Below, piece by piece: positions 32,112 through 39,841 of a stretch of DNA of 39,841 nucleotides. Source of the stretch: Bacillota bacterium. Lineage in GTDB: Bacteria > Bacillota > Clostridia > Christensenellales > CAG-138. The notes beneath the pieces are model-generated. The model did no database searches, had not been told where the DNA came from, and saw only the letters and a list, made by a program, of their open reading frames with translations. The translations under genes were made by a program, and so were the position numbers. Every line of letters begins with the position of its first letter. The first letter of the stretch is position 1. Location of the stretch: NCBI GenBank assembly GCA_023400985.1, contig JAEXEN010000039.1:1-39841 (forward strand), given 5' to 3'.

Positions 32112-33164
32112 ATGCCGTTTTTTTACAGGAAAGCAACGTCGGAACAGCCGGACCGTCCGGGGAAAAAACCGGCGCGCATTTTATGGGGACTATTTGCGAT
32201 CCTTTTCGCGGCGTTTTTGTTTTCCTTCTCCATTGGGCGCTACGGCGTGCCCGTTTCGGAGGTCGTGCGCATCTTTTTGAGCCGCATCTTCCCCATGGAG
32301 CAGACATGGACGGCAGAAATGCAGACGGTCGTACTCAATATTCGCCTGCCCCGTATTTTGATCGCCTGCCTCGTGGGCTGCTCGCTTTCGGCGGCGGGGG
32401 CTTCCTATCAGGGCGTGTTTCAAAACCCCATGGCCTCGCCGGATATTTTGGGTGCGTCGAGCGGCGCGGCGTTCGGCGCGGCGCTTGCCATACTGTTGGG
32501 CGGCTCCTCGCGCATGATCACGCTTGCGGCGTTCGCCTCAAGCCTTATCACCGTTATGGCGGTGTACCTCATCGCCCAGCGCGCGCCGGGGTTAAAGGTG
32601 GTCAACCTCATCCTCGGGGGCATCATGGTGGGCTCGCTTTTCACGGCGGGCACCTCGTATATCAAGCTCGTCGCCGATCCGACCAATCAGCTCCCCGCGA
32701 TCACCTATTGGATGATGGGAAGCCTTTCGGGCTCGAAACTCAAGGACGTTATATTCGTGGCCGTCCCGGTCGCGCTCGGGCTTGTTCCGCTCTTTTGCGT
32801 CCGCTGGCAGGTGAACGTGCTCACCTTGGGCGACGAGGAGGCGCGCACGCTCGGCGTCAATACAAACCTTTTGCGCCTTGTGGTGATCCTTTGCGCGACG
32901 CTCGTGACCGCCGCGAGCGTTTCCGTAAGCGGCATGATCGGCTGGGTGGGGCTTGTGATCCCGCACCTATGCCGCAAGCTCGCGGGCAGCAACTACCGCT
33001 ATCTTTTGCCCGCAAGCATGATCGCGGGAGCGGCCTTTCTGCTGCTTGTGGACGACATTTCGCGAAATCTCCTTGCCGTGGAGATACCCATCGGTATACT
33101 TACGGCGTTTATCGGCGCGCCGTTCTTCATCTATTTGATCTCGAAACGGGAGAAAACGCTATGA
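32112..33164 (+). CDS. FecCD-type ABC transporter permease
   Basis: Membrane subunit for iron-siderophore, haem or cobalamin uptake (BtuC/FecCD family), 350 residues with about nine to ten helices. Typical blocks: LNIRLPRILIACLVGCSLSA, GASYQGVFQNPMASPDILGA (the family's signature), GLKVVNLILGGIMVGSLF, TYWMMGSLSG and SGMIGWVGLVIPHLCRKLAG, LLLVDDISRNL near the end. It has a long polar N-terminal tail before the first helix. Its stop overlaps the ATPase start. One permease, so a homodimer. Confidence 0.93.
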   Translation: MPFFYRKATSEQPDRPGKKPARILWGLFAILFAAFLFSFSIGRYGVPVSEVVRIFLSRIFPMEQTWTAEMQTVVLNIRLPRILIACLVGCSLSAAGASYQGVFQNPMASPDILGASSGAAFGAALAILLGGSSRMITLAAFASSLITVMAVYLIAQRAPGLKVVNLILGGIMVGSLFTAGTSYIKLVADPTNQLPAITYWMMGSLSGSKLKDVIFVAVPVALGLVPLFCVRWQVNVLTLGDEEARTLGVNTNLLRLVVILCATLVTAASVSVSGMIGWVGLVIPHLCRKLAGSNYRYLLPASMIAGAAFLLLVDDISRNLLAVEIPIGILTAFIGAPFFIYLISKREKTL

Positions 33165-33943
33165 GCCTCGAAATTCGGGATCTGAGCTTTGCCTACTTTA
33201 AACAAGAAGTACTCAGCCACGTAAGCTTTACCGCGGCAGGCGGAGAACTTCTCGCCGTGCTCGGCCCCAACGGTGTGGGCAAGACCACGCTGTTCCGCTG
33301 CATTCTGGGCCTGAGGCAGGAGTACGCCGGCGGCATTTTTATAAACGGTACCGACGCAAGAACGCTCGGCGCGCGGGAATTGGCGCACCGCGTGGCGTAC
33401 ATCCCGCAGACGCACGGCATGGCGTTCAACTACTCGGTTTTGGATATGGTGCTCATGGGCACGACGCATTCCGTCGCCATGATGTCCGTCCCCAAAGAGA
33501 AGGAACTGGGCGCGGCAAACGACGCGCTCGAACGCATGGGTATTTCCTTCCTTACGCAAAAGAGCTTTTCTAAGCTTTCCGGCGGGGAGCAGCAGCTTGT
33601 TTTGATCGCCCGCGCGCTGGCGCAAAACGCCAGAACGCTTTTGATGGATGAACCCACCGCGAGCCTCGACTACGGTAACCAGGCGCTCGTTCTCCGTCAG
33701 GTGCGTACACTCGCGGACGAAGGCTATACGGTGCTTCTTTCCACGCATAATCCGCAGCATGCGCTTTGGTACGCGGATAGCGTACTCGGGCTTCTCGACG
33801 GAGAGGTCGCGGCCTTCGGCCCACCGCGCGATGCGGTGGATGAAGCGCTTATCCGTAAGCTCTACGGGGTGGACGTTCGCTTGATCGAAACCGAGCACGG
33901 CCCGCTCATCTCGCCCGTGATAAGCGCCCGCGGCAAGGAATAA
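33161..33943 (+). CDS. Iron/cobalamin-type ABC transporter ATP-binding protein
   Basis: FepC/FecE/BtuD-type ATPase of 260 residues. Walker A (GPNGVGKTTLFRCILGL), Q-loop (VAYIPQTHGMAFNYSVLDMV), signature LSGGEQQLVLIARALAQNAR, Walker B (LLMDEPTASLDYGNQ) and switch His (LLSTHNPQHAL) are all intact. The ATG overlaps the permease stop (ATGA), and GGGAG lies ten bases upstream. The methyltransferase gene follows after 10 bases. Confidence 0.93.
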   Translation: MSLEIRDLSFAYFKQEVLSHVSFTAAGGELLAVLGPNGVGKTTLFRCILGLRQEYAGGIFINGTDARTLGARELAHRVAYIPQTHGMAFNYSVLDMVLMGTTHSVAMMSVPKEKELGAANDALERMGISFLTQKSFSKLSGGEQQLVLIARALAQNARTLLMDEPTASLDYGNQALVLRQVRTLADEGYTVLLSTHNPQHALWYADSVLGLLDGEVAAFGPPRDAVDEALIRKLYGVDVRLIETEHGPLISPVISARGKE

Positions 33944-33953
33944 AAGGAGCAAT

Positions 33954-34685
33954 ATGTACAAATGGACGCCCGATTCCATCCGTTTCCGTATAGACGCGGC
34001 GGAATACACCCGTTTTGACGAAGAAATCGCCGCGCAAATTTTACCGTGCCTGAAGAAGGACGCGTATGTTTGCGATGCGGGCTGCGGGCTTGGGTATTTA
34101 AGCCTCGCGCTGGCGAGAAACTGCGCGCGCTTGGCGGCGATAGACATAAACGCCGGCGCGCTTGACGTGCTAAGAAAGAACATTGACTGTATGGGCATAC
34201 AAAACATCGATGTGACCGAATGCGATCTGTTTTCCATGAAACCGGAGCCCAAATACGACGCGATGGTATTTTGCTTTTTCGGCCGCGTGAGCGAAGCGCT
34301 TTTCGCCGCGAAGGCGCAGTGCCGCGACAAGGTGTTTCTCATCAAAAAGAACTGGGAAAACCACCGTTTCACGCTGAAGGAAACGCCGCTCAAGGGCTAC
34401 ACGTTCGAGCAGTCGCTCAAAGAGCTTGACGCGCTTCAGATCCCTTACAAGGCGGATACGTTTTCCGTCGAGATGGGACAGCCGTTTCGGACACTCGCGG
34501 ACGCGGCGCTGTTTTTTGAAACGTATCGGCAGGAGGCGGACTCTACATCGATCGCGCCGGAGCAAATAGAAGACCGCCTTTTCACGGGCGGCTCCGGAAC
34601 GTTCCCTTATTACCTCCCCTTGAAAAAAATGCTCGGCCTGATCGAAATCGACGTCCGCGATTTACCGGATACGCCTCTTTCCTAG
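33954..34685 (+). CDS. Class I SAM-dependent methyltransferase
   Basis: A 243-residue Rossmann-fold methyltransferase. Motif I is YVCDAGCGLGYLSLALA, with AAIDINAGALDVLRKNI as the acidic-loop block after strand 2 and VTECDLF as motif III. The C-terminal half (FEQSLKELDALQIPYKADTF and SGTFPYYLPLKKMLGLIEI) is not one I can place, so the acceptor is unknown. It sits inside the metal ABC operon between ATPase and binding protein; an action on the imported ligand or its chelator is plausible but unproven. AAGGAGCAAT precedes the ATG. Confidence 0.8.
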   Translation: MYKWTPDSIRFRIDAAEYTRFDEEIAAQILPCLKKDAYVCDAGCGLGYLSLALARNCARLAAIDINAGALDVLRKNIDCMGIQNIDVTECDLFSMKPEPKYDAMVFCFFGRVSEALFAAKAQCRDKVFLIKKNWENHRFTLKETPLKGYTFEQSLKELDALQIPYKADTFSVEMGQPFRTLADAALFFETYRQEADSTSIAPEQIEDRLFTGGSGTFPYYLPLKKMLGLIEIDVRDLPDTPLS

Positions 34686-34747
34686 AATGGATGCCGGAAA
34701 AACCCGGTTCCAGATAAAACCAATAAGGTAAATGGAGGAAAACCTAT

Positions 34748-35896
34748 ATGAAAAAAATCCTTGCGCTCCTTTTGACGCTTCTTATGGCGCTCTCCGTATT
34801 CGCCGGATGCGCAAAGCCCGCGGAGACTCCGGTGGAAACGCCCGCTCCCGCGACGCCCGCCGCAGCGGAGACCCCTGCGCCGACGGAAGAAGTTGCATCG
34901 ACGACGATGCAATTTACGGACTCGGCCGGCCGCACGGTGGAGCTCCCCTCTAACATCACCAAAGTCGCCGTCTCGGGCCCTCTTGCGCAGATCGTTTTGT
35001 TCGCGCTTTGCCCGGATAAGCTTGTGGGCGTCGCAAGCGCGTGGGACGCGACCGCCAAGCAGTACCTGAAGACCGAGTATTACAACCTGCCCGAGCTTGG
35101 CCAGCTTTACGGCGGCAAGGGCGAACTGAACCTTGAAACGCTTTTAGAAAGCGGTGCGGAGATCGTGATTGACGTCGGCGAACCCAAAGAAACCATCGTG
35201 GAGGACCTCGACGCCCTGCAGGAGCAGACGGGCATCCCGTTTGTGCACATCACCGCCACCACGGCGGCCATGGGCGAAGCCTATACGAAACTCGGCGAGC
35301 TTTTAAACATGCCGGAAGAAGCCAAGGTCCTCGCGGATTATTGCACAAAGGTCTATAACCATACGCTTGAGATCGCAAACGGCGTAGAAAAGGCGAACGT
35401 TGTCTACTGCCTCGGCGATACGGGCCTTAACGTGATCGCGCAGGGCAGCTTCCATGCGGAGATCATCGACCTTCTTTCTAACAACCTTGCGGTCGTGGGC
35501 TCCCCCTCGAGCAAAGGCAGCGGCAACGAAATTGACCTCGAGCAGCTCCTTCTTTGGAATCCGGACGTGATCCTATTCGCCCCGGACAGCATCTACGAAA
35601 GCGTTTCTCAGGAAGCCTCGTGGCAGCAGATCACCGCCATCAAGAACGGCGCCTATTATGAGGTCCCGTCCGGACCCTACAACTGGATGGGCTTCCCGCC
35701 GTCCGTACAGCGCTATCTCGGCATGATGTGGATGGCCGAGCTTCTCTATCCCGATTTTGCACAATACGACCTTTACAACGAAGTCGCAGAATACTTCAAG
35801 CTCTTCTACCACAGCGATCTGACGCAGGAACAGTATGACGCGCTTGTGGCGAATTCTATAGGCGCGCAGCAGGCGGCGGTCGAACCCGCGGCGTAG
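34748..35896 (+). CDS. Iron/cobalamin-type ABC transporter substrate-binding lipoprotein
   Basis: FepB/BtuF-type periplasmic-binding-like lipoprotein of 382 residues. Signal peptide MKKILALLLTLLMALSVFAG with lipidated Cys 21, a Pro/Ala/Thr/Glu linker, then FTDSAGRTVELPSNITKVAV, the typical start of the fold, and LESGAEIVIDVGEPKETIVE. The C-terminal lobe has LLLWNPDVILFAPDSIYESV and PYNWMGFPPSVQRYLGMMW. GGAGGAAAA precedes the ATG. A perfect hairpin begins 15 bases after the stop. The ligand is not predictable; a metal chelate is most likely. Confidence 0.92.
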   Translation: MKKILALLLTLLMALSVFAGCAKPAETPVETPAPATPAAAETPAPTEEVASTTMQFTDSAGRTVELPSNITKVAVSGPLAQIVLFALCPDKLVGVASAWDATAKQYLKTEYYNLPELGQLYGGKGELNLETLLESGAEIVIDVGEPKETIVEDLDALQEQTGIPFVHITATTAAMGEAYTKLGELLNMPEEAKVLADYCTKVYNHTLEIANGVEKANVVYCLGDTGLNVIAQGSFHAEIIDLLSNNLAVVGSPSSKGSGNEIDLEQLLLWNPDVILFAPDSIYESVSQEASWQQITAIKNGAYYEVPSGPYNWMGFPPSVQRYLGMMWMAELLYPDFAQYDLYNEVAEYFKLFYHSDLTQEQYDALVANSIGAQQAAVEPAA

Positions 35897-35911
35897 GGGA
35901 ACGATAATAAT

Positions 35912-35955
35912 AAGGTAGGGAAGCAAAAGTCTTAAGGCTTTTGCTTCCCTACCTT
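35912..35955. repeat. 18-bp perfect hairpin behind the binding-protein gene
   Basis: AAGGTAGGGAAGCAAAAG is exactly complementary to 35938-35955, with an 8-base loop. No U-tract follows on the plus strand. It separates the binding-protein gene from the NTPase gene and probably stabilises the upstream mRNA end or attenuates read-through. Confidence 0.7.
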
Positions 35956-35980
35956 GAATTCCACCATGGAGGAGAAACCC

Positions 35981-36517
35981 ATGAACGCATTCAAGCACAT
36001 CCTCATCTGCGGCGAGGTCGGCGTAGGCAAAAGCACGCTGATCTCCCGTTTGCTCGCCTACAATACGCGCCCCGTCTACGGCTTTCTCACCAAAAAGCTA
36101 AACGCGGGCGAAAACGGCTTCCACCCGATCTACATCCATCCGGCGGGCGCAAAAACGAGGCTTTACGGGGAAGCCAACCTCATCGGCACCTGCGACCGAA
36201 AGATCCATAACGTCAACCTGGATGCGTTCAATACGCTCGGCGCAAGTTATCTGAAGGCCAAACCAAATGGGCTTATCGTGATGGACGAACTGGGCTTTAT
36301 GGAAGCGAACGCGAAAGCGTTTACAAGCGCGGTATTCGAGGCCTTAAACGGCGCGCTCCCCGTGATCGCAGCCGTAAAAGCGCGCTTCGACGTTCCGTTT
36401 TTGAACGACGTGCGCGCGCATAAAAATGCAAAGCTATACATGATAACAAAGGAAAACCGCGACGAACTTTTCGAGGAACTTTTGCCTGTTATTGAGGCGT
36501 GGAATGAAGTGAAATAG
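35981..36517 (+). CDS. THEP1-like P-loop NTPase
   Basis: A 178-residue NTPase of the nucleoside-triphosphatase/THEP1 (NTPase_1) family. HILICGEVGVGKSTLISRLL is Walker A, PVYGFLTKKLN the conserved block after it, and GLIVMDELGFMEANAKAFTS the Walker B with the DELG(F/M)ME signature. ATG 35981 has GGAGGAG upstream; an earlier in-frame ATG lacks one. Last gene of the metal ABC operon. These proteins hydrolyse NTPs in vitro and their cell role is unclear; the context suggests a link with metal uptake. Confidence 0.85.
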   Translation: MNAFKHILICGEVGVGKSTLISRLLAYNTRPVYGFLTKKLNAGENGFHPIYIHPAGAKTRLYGEANLIGTCDRKIHNVNLDAFNTLGASYLKAKPNGLIVMDELGFMEANAKAFTSAVFEALNGALPVIAAVKARFDVPFLNDVRAHKNAKLYMITKENRDELFEELLPVIEAWNEVK

Positions 36518-36532
36518 AATCGGTCTAAGCCT

Positions 36533-37285
36533 CTACTTTTCCTTGCACATGGTATTCCTGTACTCGTTGGCGCTCATGCCTTCGAGTTTTTTGAATACAC
36601 GGGAGAAATGCGCCGTATCCGTATATCCTACCATTTCGCAGATATCGCTGATCTTGAGCGTGGGGTCGAACAAAAGGCCTTTGGCGGCCTTGATGCGTAT
36701 GCCGTTTAGTATATCGTAAAAGCTCTGGCCGGTGTGCTTGTTGAGAAGCTTGGATAGGTGCCATTGCGATACGTAGCAACGCTCCGCCACATCCGCAAGG
36801 CTCAGCTTTTCGGCAAAATGCTCTTCCATGAAGGAAAGCGCGCAGCGCACCACGAAGCTGTTTGCGCCTTGCGCGGCGCTTTCCTCCGATGTTTCCTCCG
36901 CGTCCGAGGGACGGTGCTTTTCGATGATGGATTCGAGCGCTTCCTCGATCTCGTCCATTTTGGAGGGCTTCAAAAGAAAGCGGCTCACGCCGAGGCGTAT
37001 GGCCTGCTGCGCGTAGGAAAAATCGCTGTAGCCGGTGAGCACGACAACGCTCATCTCGGGAAATTCGCTTCTGAGGCCCGCGAGCATCGTAAGCCCGTCT
37101 TCGTTTGGCATTTTGATATCAGTAAATAAGATATCCGGCCGGTGGGCGCGTATAGCGCGCGCACCGCTTTCGCCGTCGCTTGCGACGGCCACGACCTCGC
37201 AGTCGTAACGCGACCACGGGACGACCTTTTTAAGGCCCTCCACAATGATCTGCTCGTCGTCCACCAAAATGACCTTGAAAGGCAT
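36533..37285 (-). CDS. YesN-type AraC-family response regulator
   Basis: Two-component response regulator of 250 residues. Receiver domain: ILVDDEQIIVEGLKKVVPW (acidic pocket), phospho-acceptor Asp in ILFTDIKMPNEDGL, Thr/Ser in VVVLTGYSDF and Lys in RFLLKPSK. A short linker leads to an AraC-type DNA-binding domain: two HTHs in EKLSLADVAERCYVSQWHLS and LKISDICEMVGYTDTAHFSR, ending FKKLEGMSANEYRNTM. AAGGAGATC precedes the ATG. Such regulators usually control the adjacent sugar ABC operon together with a YesM-type kinase, which is not in the window. Confidence 0.93.
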   Translation of the reverse strand: MPFKVILVDDEQIIVEGLKKVVPWSRYDCEVVAVASDGESGARAIRAHRPDILFTDIKMPNEDGLTMLAGLRSEFPEMSVVVLTGYSDFSYAQQAIRLGVSRFLLKPSKMDEIEEALESIIEKHRPSDAEETSEESAAQGANSFVVRCALSFMEEHFAEKLSLADVAERCYVSQWHLSKLLNKHTGQSFYDILNGIRIKAAKGLLFDPTLKISDICEMVGYTDTAHFSRVFKKLEGMSANEYRNTMCKEK

Positions 37286-37365
37286 CTGATCTCCTTAAGA
37301 TAAAGGGAGTCTAACCCCTGCGCCTAAAAACTGCCAGTTTGGCGCACATCTTTGTCATCGTCGGT

Positions 37366-37414
37366 CGCCGTAGCCTCCCCGCGAGGCCTGTGGCCTCGCG
37401 TGGAGGCTACGGCG
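37366..37414. repeat. Long near-perfect palindrome between permease and regulator genes
   Basis: Two 23-base arms match at 22 positions around a TGT loop: the left arm begins CGCCGTAGCCTCC, the right arm ends GGAGGCTACGGCG. No U-tract flanks it on the minus strand, where it follows the permease stop by about 70 bases. It could be a REP-like element or a Rho-independent barrier. Confidence 0.75.
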
Positions 37415-37482
37415 AGTACCGGCAACACGGCGATGGCGTGCTTTCCGGCCCTCTAAGCCGCAGGGGTTCGGCTTCCCTTACC

Positions 37483-38364
37483 TTAACCCTTGACCGCACC
37501 GACTGTGAGCCCCTTGATGATGTTCTTTTGCAAAATCACATAAACCACGAGGATCGGTATCACCACGAGCACCACGCCGGCGGCCATAAGCCCGTAGTTC
37601 ACGCCCGCCTGCGAGCTTATCTCGTTTAGGAGAAGCGTGATGGTGCGGTCCTTGGGCAGCCGCAGGAAAAACATCTGCGTGAACAGGTCGTTGTACGACC
37701 ATAAAAACGTAAAGATCGCCACCGTGGCAAACGAGGGCTTCGCAACGGGCATGATGATCTTGAAGTAAATCTTGAATACGTTGCAGCCGTCGAGATAGGC
37801 GGCTTCTTCGAGCTCCACGGGAAGCGAGCGGATGAAGCCCATCAAAACGATGATCGCAAACGACAGGTTCCCCGCGATCTGCGGCAGTATCACCGAGAGA
37901 AGCGAGAGCGCCGTGTTGTTGGTGCCCGCGATCCCCCACGCCGCTTCCATGCGGTACACGGGGATGATGGTGGCGAACACAGGGAACATCATGCTTGCGA
38001 TGATGAGCGAGTGCAGCGCTTTTTTTCCTTTAAAATTATACCGCACAAGCCCGTAAGCCGCAAACCCCGCGAGGATCACCACGACGAGCGTGACCACCAC
38101 GGATATGATAAAGCTGTTTTTGTACGCCGTGCCGACCATAAAGCGGTCAAACGCGAGGTTGAAGTTATCGAGCGTAAAATCCGCGGTGCCCGGCCACGGG
38201 ATGGAAAACGAATCCGAGCGTATTTTTCCCCTAACGCGGAACGAATTAACGATGACCCATAAAAACGGGTAGATGGTGGTAAGCGCCCAAACGCTGAGCG
38301 CCCCGTAGGTAAAAACCTGAGACGGGCGGAAACGTTTTTTGCTTTTCTTTTGATCTTCTCGCAT
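37483..38364 (-). CDS. Carbohydrate ABC transporter permease, MalG type
   Basis: Inner-membrane permease of 293 residues with six helices. Opening helix VFTYGALSVWALTTIYPFLW, then AGFAAYGLVRYNFKGKKAL, a MMFPVFATIIPVYRME segment, LSFAIIVLMGFIRSLPVELE and the EAA loop EEAAYLDGCNVFKIYFKIIM typical for MalG/LacG proteins. GAGGAGGG precedes the ATG. It lies 13 bases behind the other permease and is likely cotranscribed with it and the binding protein. Confidence 0.93.
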   Translation of the reverse strand: MREDQKKSKKRFRPSQVFTYGALSVWALTTIYPFLWVIVNSFRVRGKIRSDSFSIPWPGTADFTLDNFNLAFDRFMVGTAYKNSFIISVVVTLVVVILAGFAAYGLVRYNFKGKKALHSLIIASMMFPVFATIIPVYRMEAAWGIAGTNNTALSLLSVILPQIAGNLSFAIIVLMGFIRSLPVELEEAAYLDGCNVFKIYFKIIMPVAKPSFATVAIFTFLWSYNDLFTQMFFLRLPKDRTITLLLNEISSQAGVNYGLMAAGVVLVVIPILVVYVILQKNIIKGLTVGAVKG

Positions 38365-38377
38365 ATCCCTGCCCTCC

Positions 38378-39271
38378 TCAATAATCCTTTTCTTTGAAAG
38401 CGGTGTTGGCCGCGCGTGAGATCACCACGCCCAGCACCACGATAATGACCGCGATGGCGGAGCCATAGTCCACGTCGCTTCGCACGAAGGTCTGGTTATA
38501 CATATACGTGCCCGTGAGCCACGATTGATCCATCGGTATGCCGTTGCCGAACATCACCCACGGCAGGTCGAACACCTTTAAGGCCCCCGTGATGGCGAGG
38601 ATAAGGCATGTGCAAAGCACGTTTCTCAAAAGAGGCAGCGTGATGTAGCGCGTGCGCTTAAAGCCGGACGCGCCGTCGATCTCGGCCGCCTCGTAAATTT
38701 CCGAGGAGATGTTGTTGAGGCCCGTCACGATAATGACGAAATAGAACCCGACGTACTGCCACATGATGGGAATGAGCATCGTGACGAAATAATGCGCCTC
38801 ATCCTTCCAGTCGGTAAGCGTGGTAATGCCGAAAACCTTTTCGGCAAGCTGGTTGATCATGCCGCCGTTGTAGAGGAAGATAAGGTTGAACAGCAGTCCG
38901 AGTGCCGTGGCGCTTATCACGATGGGAAAAAAGTAGACCGTGCGGAAAAATTGCGAGCCGCGGCCGATCCTGTCGACCAATAGCCCCAATAAGAGCGCGA
39001 TGCCCACCTGAAACACGATGGTGCAAAGCATCAGTAAAAGCGTGTTTTTGAGCGCCGTTAAGATGTTGGGGTCCTCAAAAAGCTTCAGGTAGTTTTCATA
39101 CCAGGGGGTGTTGAACCCATCCGCCGCCGTGCCGAGCCCGCTGATCTTGGAAAAGCTGTTGACGATGTTCACAACGAACGGATAGTACAAAAACAGCGCC
39201 ATGAACGCAAAGGCGGGAATGAGGAAAAATAAAAGCGGCGTCTTTTTTTTGTAGATCGTGGAAGTTGTCAT
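38378..39271 (-). CDS. Carbohydrate ABC transporter permease, MalF type
   Basis: Partner permease of 297 residues. ATG 39271 is chosen because GGTGG lies seven bases upstream and the helix LLFFLIPAFAFMALFLYYPF follows the usual distance; longer frames include the hairpin. Further helices and the EAA loop EIYEAAEIDGASGFKRTRYI, then LPLLRNVLCTCLILAITG, are intact. Ends with FKEKDY, characteristic of this family. Confidence 0.93.
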   Translation of the reverse strand: MTTSTIYKKKTPLLFFLIPAFAFMALFLYYPFVVNIVNSFSKISGLGTAADGFNTPWYENYLKLFEDPNILTALKNTLLLMLCTIVFQVGIALLLGLLVDRIGRGSQFFRTVYFFPIVISATALGLLFNLIFLYNGGMINQLAEKVFGITTLTDWKDEAHYFVTMLIPIMWQYVGFYFVIIVTGLNNISSEIYEAAEIDGASGFKRTRYITLPLLRNVLCTCLILAITGALKVFDLPWVMFGNGIPMDQSWLTGTYMYNQTFVRSDVDYGSAIAVIIVVLGVVISRAANTAFKEKDY

Positions 39272-39315
39272 AGCGATACCACCGGTTCGTCTGAAATTGG
39301 GGATTTGCCTTTTTT

Positions 39316-39353
39316 GACAATGGGCCGTCCGGCAGGCCGGACGGCCCATTGTC
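39316..39353. repeat. 18-bp perfect hairpin between binding-protein and permease genes
   Basis: GACAATGGGCCGTCCGGC (39316-39333) is exactly complementary to 39336-39353, two bases apart. It begins 16 bases after the stop of the binding-protein gene (minus strand). The T-run lies on the wrong side for a minus-strand terminator. Probably a stabiliser of the binding-protein mRNA. Confidence 0.75.
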
Positions 39354-39369
39354 TTATGAATGGATTTTG

Positions 39370-39841
39370 TTACTTGGTGAGCATGGATGCGAAGGCATCC
39401 TGCGCGGTCATGCCGCCGGTGACGATGTTCTTCACGTTGGCGAACAGGTCTGCGCGGGCCTCGGGCGAGAGGTTATCCTGCGCGGCGCCCACAAAGCCCG
39501 TCACGGCCTTGTTCGTCTCGATGGCGGCAAGGGTGAGGGAATCCGCGTCGGCCGGCGCGGCGGCACCGTTCTTCAGGGCGGTAACGGCGGTTGCGCCAAA
39601 GGTGGATACGACTTCGTCGCTGGTCATCATTTCAACAAACTTCACGGCCGCTTCGCGCTTGGCGGGATCGTCCCACGCCTTGCGGGTGATGTAGTAACCC
39701 ATGGAGATGCCGCTGATGACTTCGGTAGCGACGCGCTCGCCCTTGCCGGGCACGAAGGTCACGGTGTAATCATCGATATGATCGGGCGCATTGGTGGTAA
39801 AGAAACCGACCTTCCAGCTGCCGTCGATGAGGAACGCGGCC
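39370..39841 (-). CDS. Carbohydrate ABC transporter substrate-binding protein, C-terminal part
   Basis: Family 1 extracellular sugar-binding protein; the N-terminal part lies beyond the right edge. The visible 156 codons start AAFLIDGSWKVGFFTTNAPD, the G-(S/T)-W block near the ligand site, then GKGERVATEVISGISMGYYI, KREAAVKFVEMMTSDEVVST and LFANVKNIVTGGMTAQDAFA at the C terminus, typical of this family. The sugar is not predictable. It heads the operon with two permeases; the AraC-type regulator lies behind them. Confidence 0.9.
   Translation of the reverse strand, partial: AAFLIDGSWKVGFFTTNAPDHIDDYTVTFVPGKGERVATEVISGISMGYYITRKAWDDPAKREAAVKFVEMMTSDEVVSTFGATAVTALKNGAAAPADADSLTLAAIETNKAVTGFVGAAQDNLSPEARADLFANVKNIVTGGMTAQDAFASMLTK

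Noticed and set aside
32183..33160. Plus-strand frame before the ATPase start
   Set aside because: It overlaps the FecCD permease in another frame and has low-complexity Arg/Gly/His composition; only the part from 33161 is a real protein.
33131..34393. Minus-strand frame of 420 codons
   Set aside because: Antisense to the ATPase and methyltransferase genes; no conserved motifs or start signals.

Overview
The window looks like a chromosomal segment of a spore-forming member of the Clostridia with moderately high GC. Evidence: a yabP-yabQ-divIC sporulation/division cluster, Gram-positive style lipoproteins, a sortase-type surface protein, YerC and Spx/ArsC-type proteins, a YesN-type response regulator, and 2-hydroxyacyl-CoA dehydratase activase proteins. 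Species cannot be told from the sequence. No tRNA or rRNA gene was seen.

Layout. (1) 1-1668: the body of an EamA-type transporter (runs off the left edge) and a twice-frameshifted pseudogene of unknown family. (2) 1.7-8.3 kb: a decaying type I-C CRISPR-Cas locus. cas3 is frameshifted at its Walker B motif, cas5 and the N-terminal part of cas8c are gone, and the cas8c remnant and cas4 carry single-base frameshifts. cas7, cas1 and cas2 are open. The array has two repeats and one spacer. (3) 8.4-11.7 kb: an IS256-family transposase fragment, a strongly promoted secreted Ala/Thr-rich surface protein with a VPNTG-type C-terminal anchor, and an ISL3-family element whose transposase has an in-frame TGA. 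(4) 11.8-14.9 kb: polar amino-acid ABC transporter, a YerC/TrpR-like repressor, an Spx/ArsC-like protein, then a gene-free stretch that holds a second, badly eroded two-repeat CRISPR relic with the same 35-base spacer length. (5) 15.4-19.9 kb: Ppx/GppA, DivIC, YabQ and YabP on the minus strand; rho (with a long Q/G/Y-rich linker) and rpmE on the plus strand. (6) 20-23.5 kb, minus: a three-gene operon of an HExxH protein, a KamB-like P-loop protein and a KamC-like MutS-family ATPase. (7) 23.6-27.7 kb, plus: paired short DMT (DUF606-type) proteins, an Fe-S aldo/keto reductase-like protein, a pirin, and an unidentified alpha-toroid-like protein. (8) 27.7-31.9 kb, minus: a 2-hydroxyacyl-CoA dehydratase activase system split over two overlapping genes and apparently read from a leaderless transcript. 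(9) 32.1-36.5 kb, plus: FecCD permease, ATPase, SAM methyltransferase, substrate-binding lipoprotein and a THEP1-like NTPase behind a promoter with an operator-like dyad. (10) 36.5-39.8 kb, minus: carbohydrate ABC transporter (binding protein cut by the right edge, two permeases) and an AraC-type response regulator.

Reading frames outside 1.0-11.7 kb are essentially all intact, including one of about 1000 codons, so the frameshifts clustered in the CRISPR/IS stretch are more likely genuine decay than sequencing error. The most informative observations are the second CRISPR relic at 14.96 kb, the leaderless activase promoter, the prion-like linker in Rho, the regulatory architecture before the surface protein, and the matching 18-bp hairpins directly behind two binding-protein genes.
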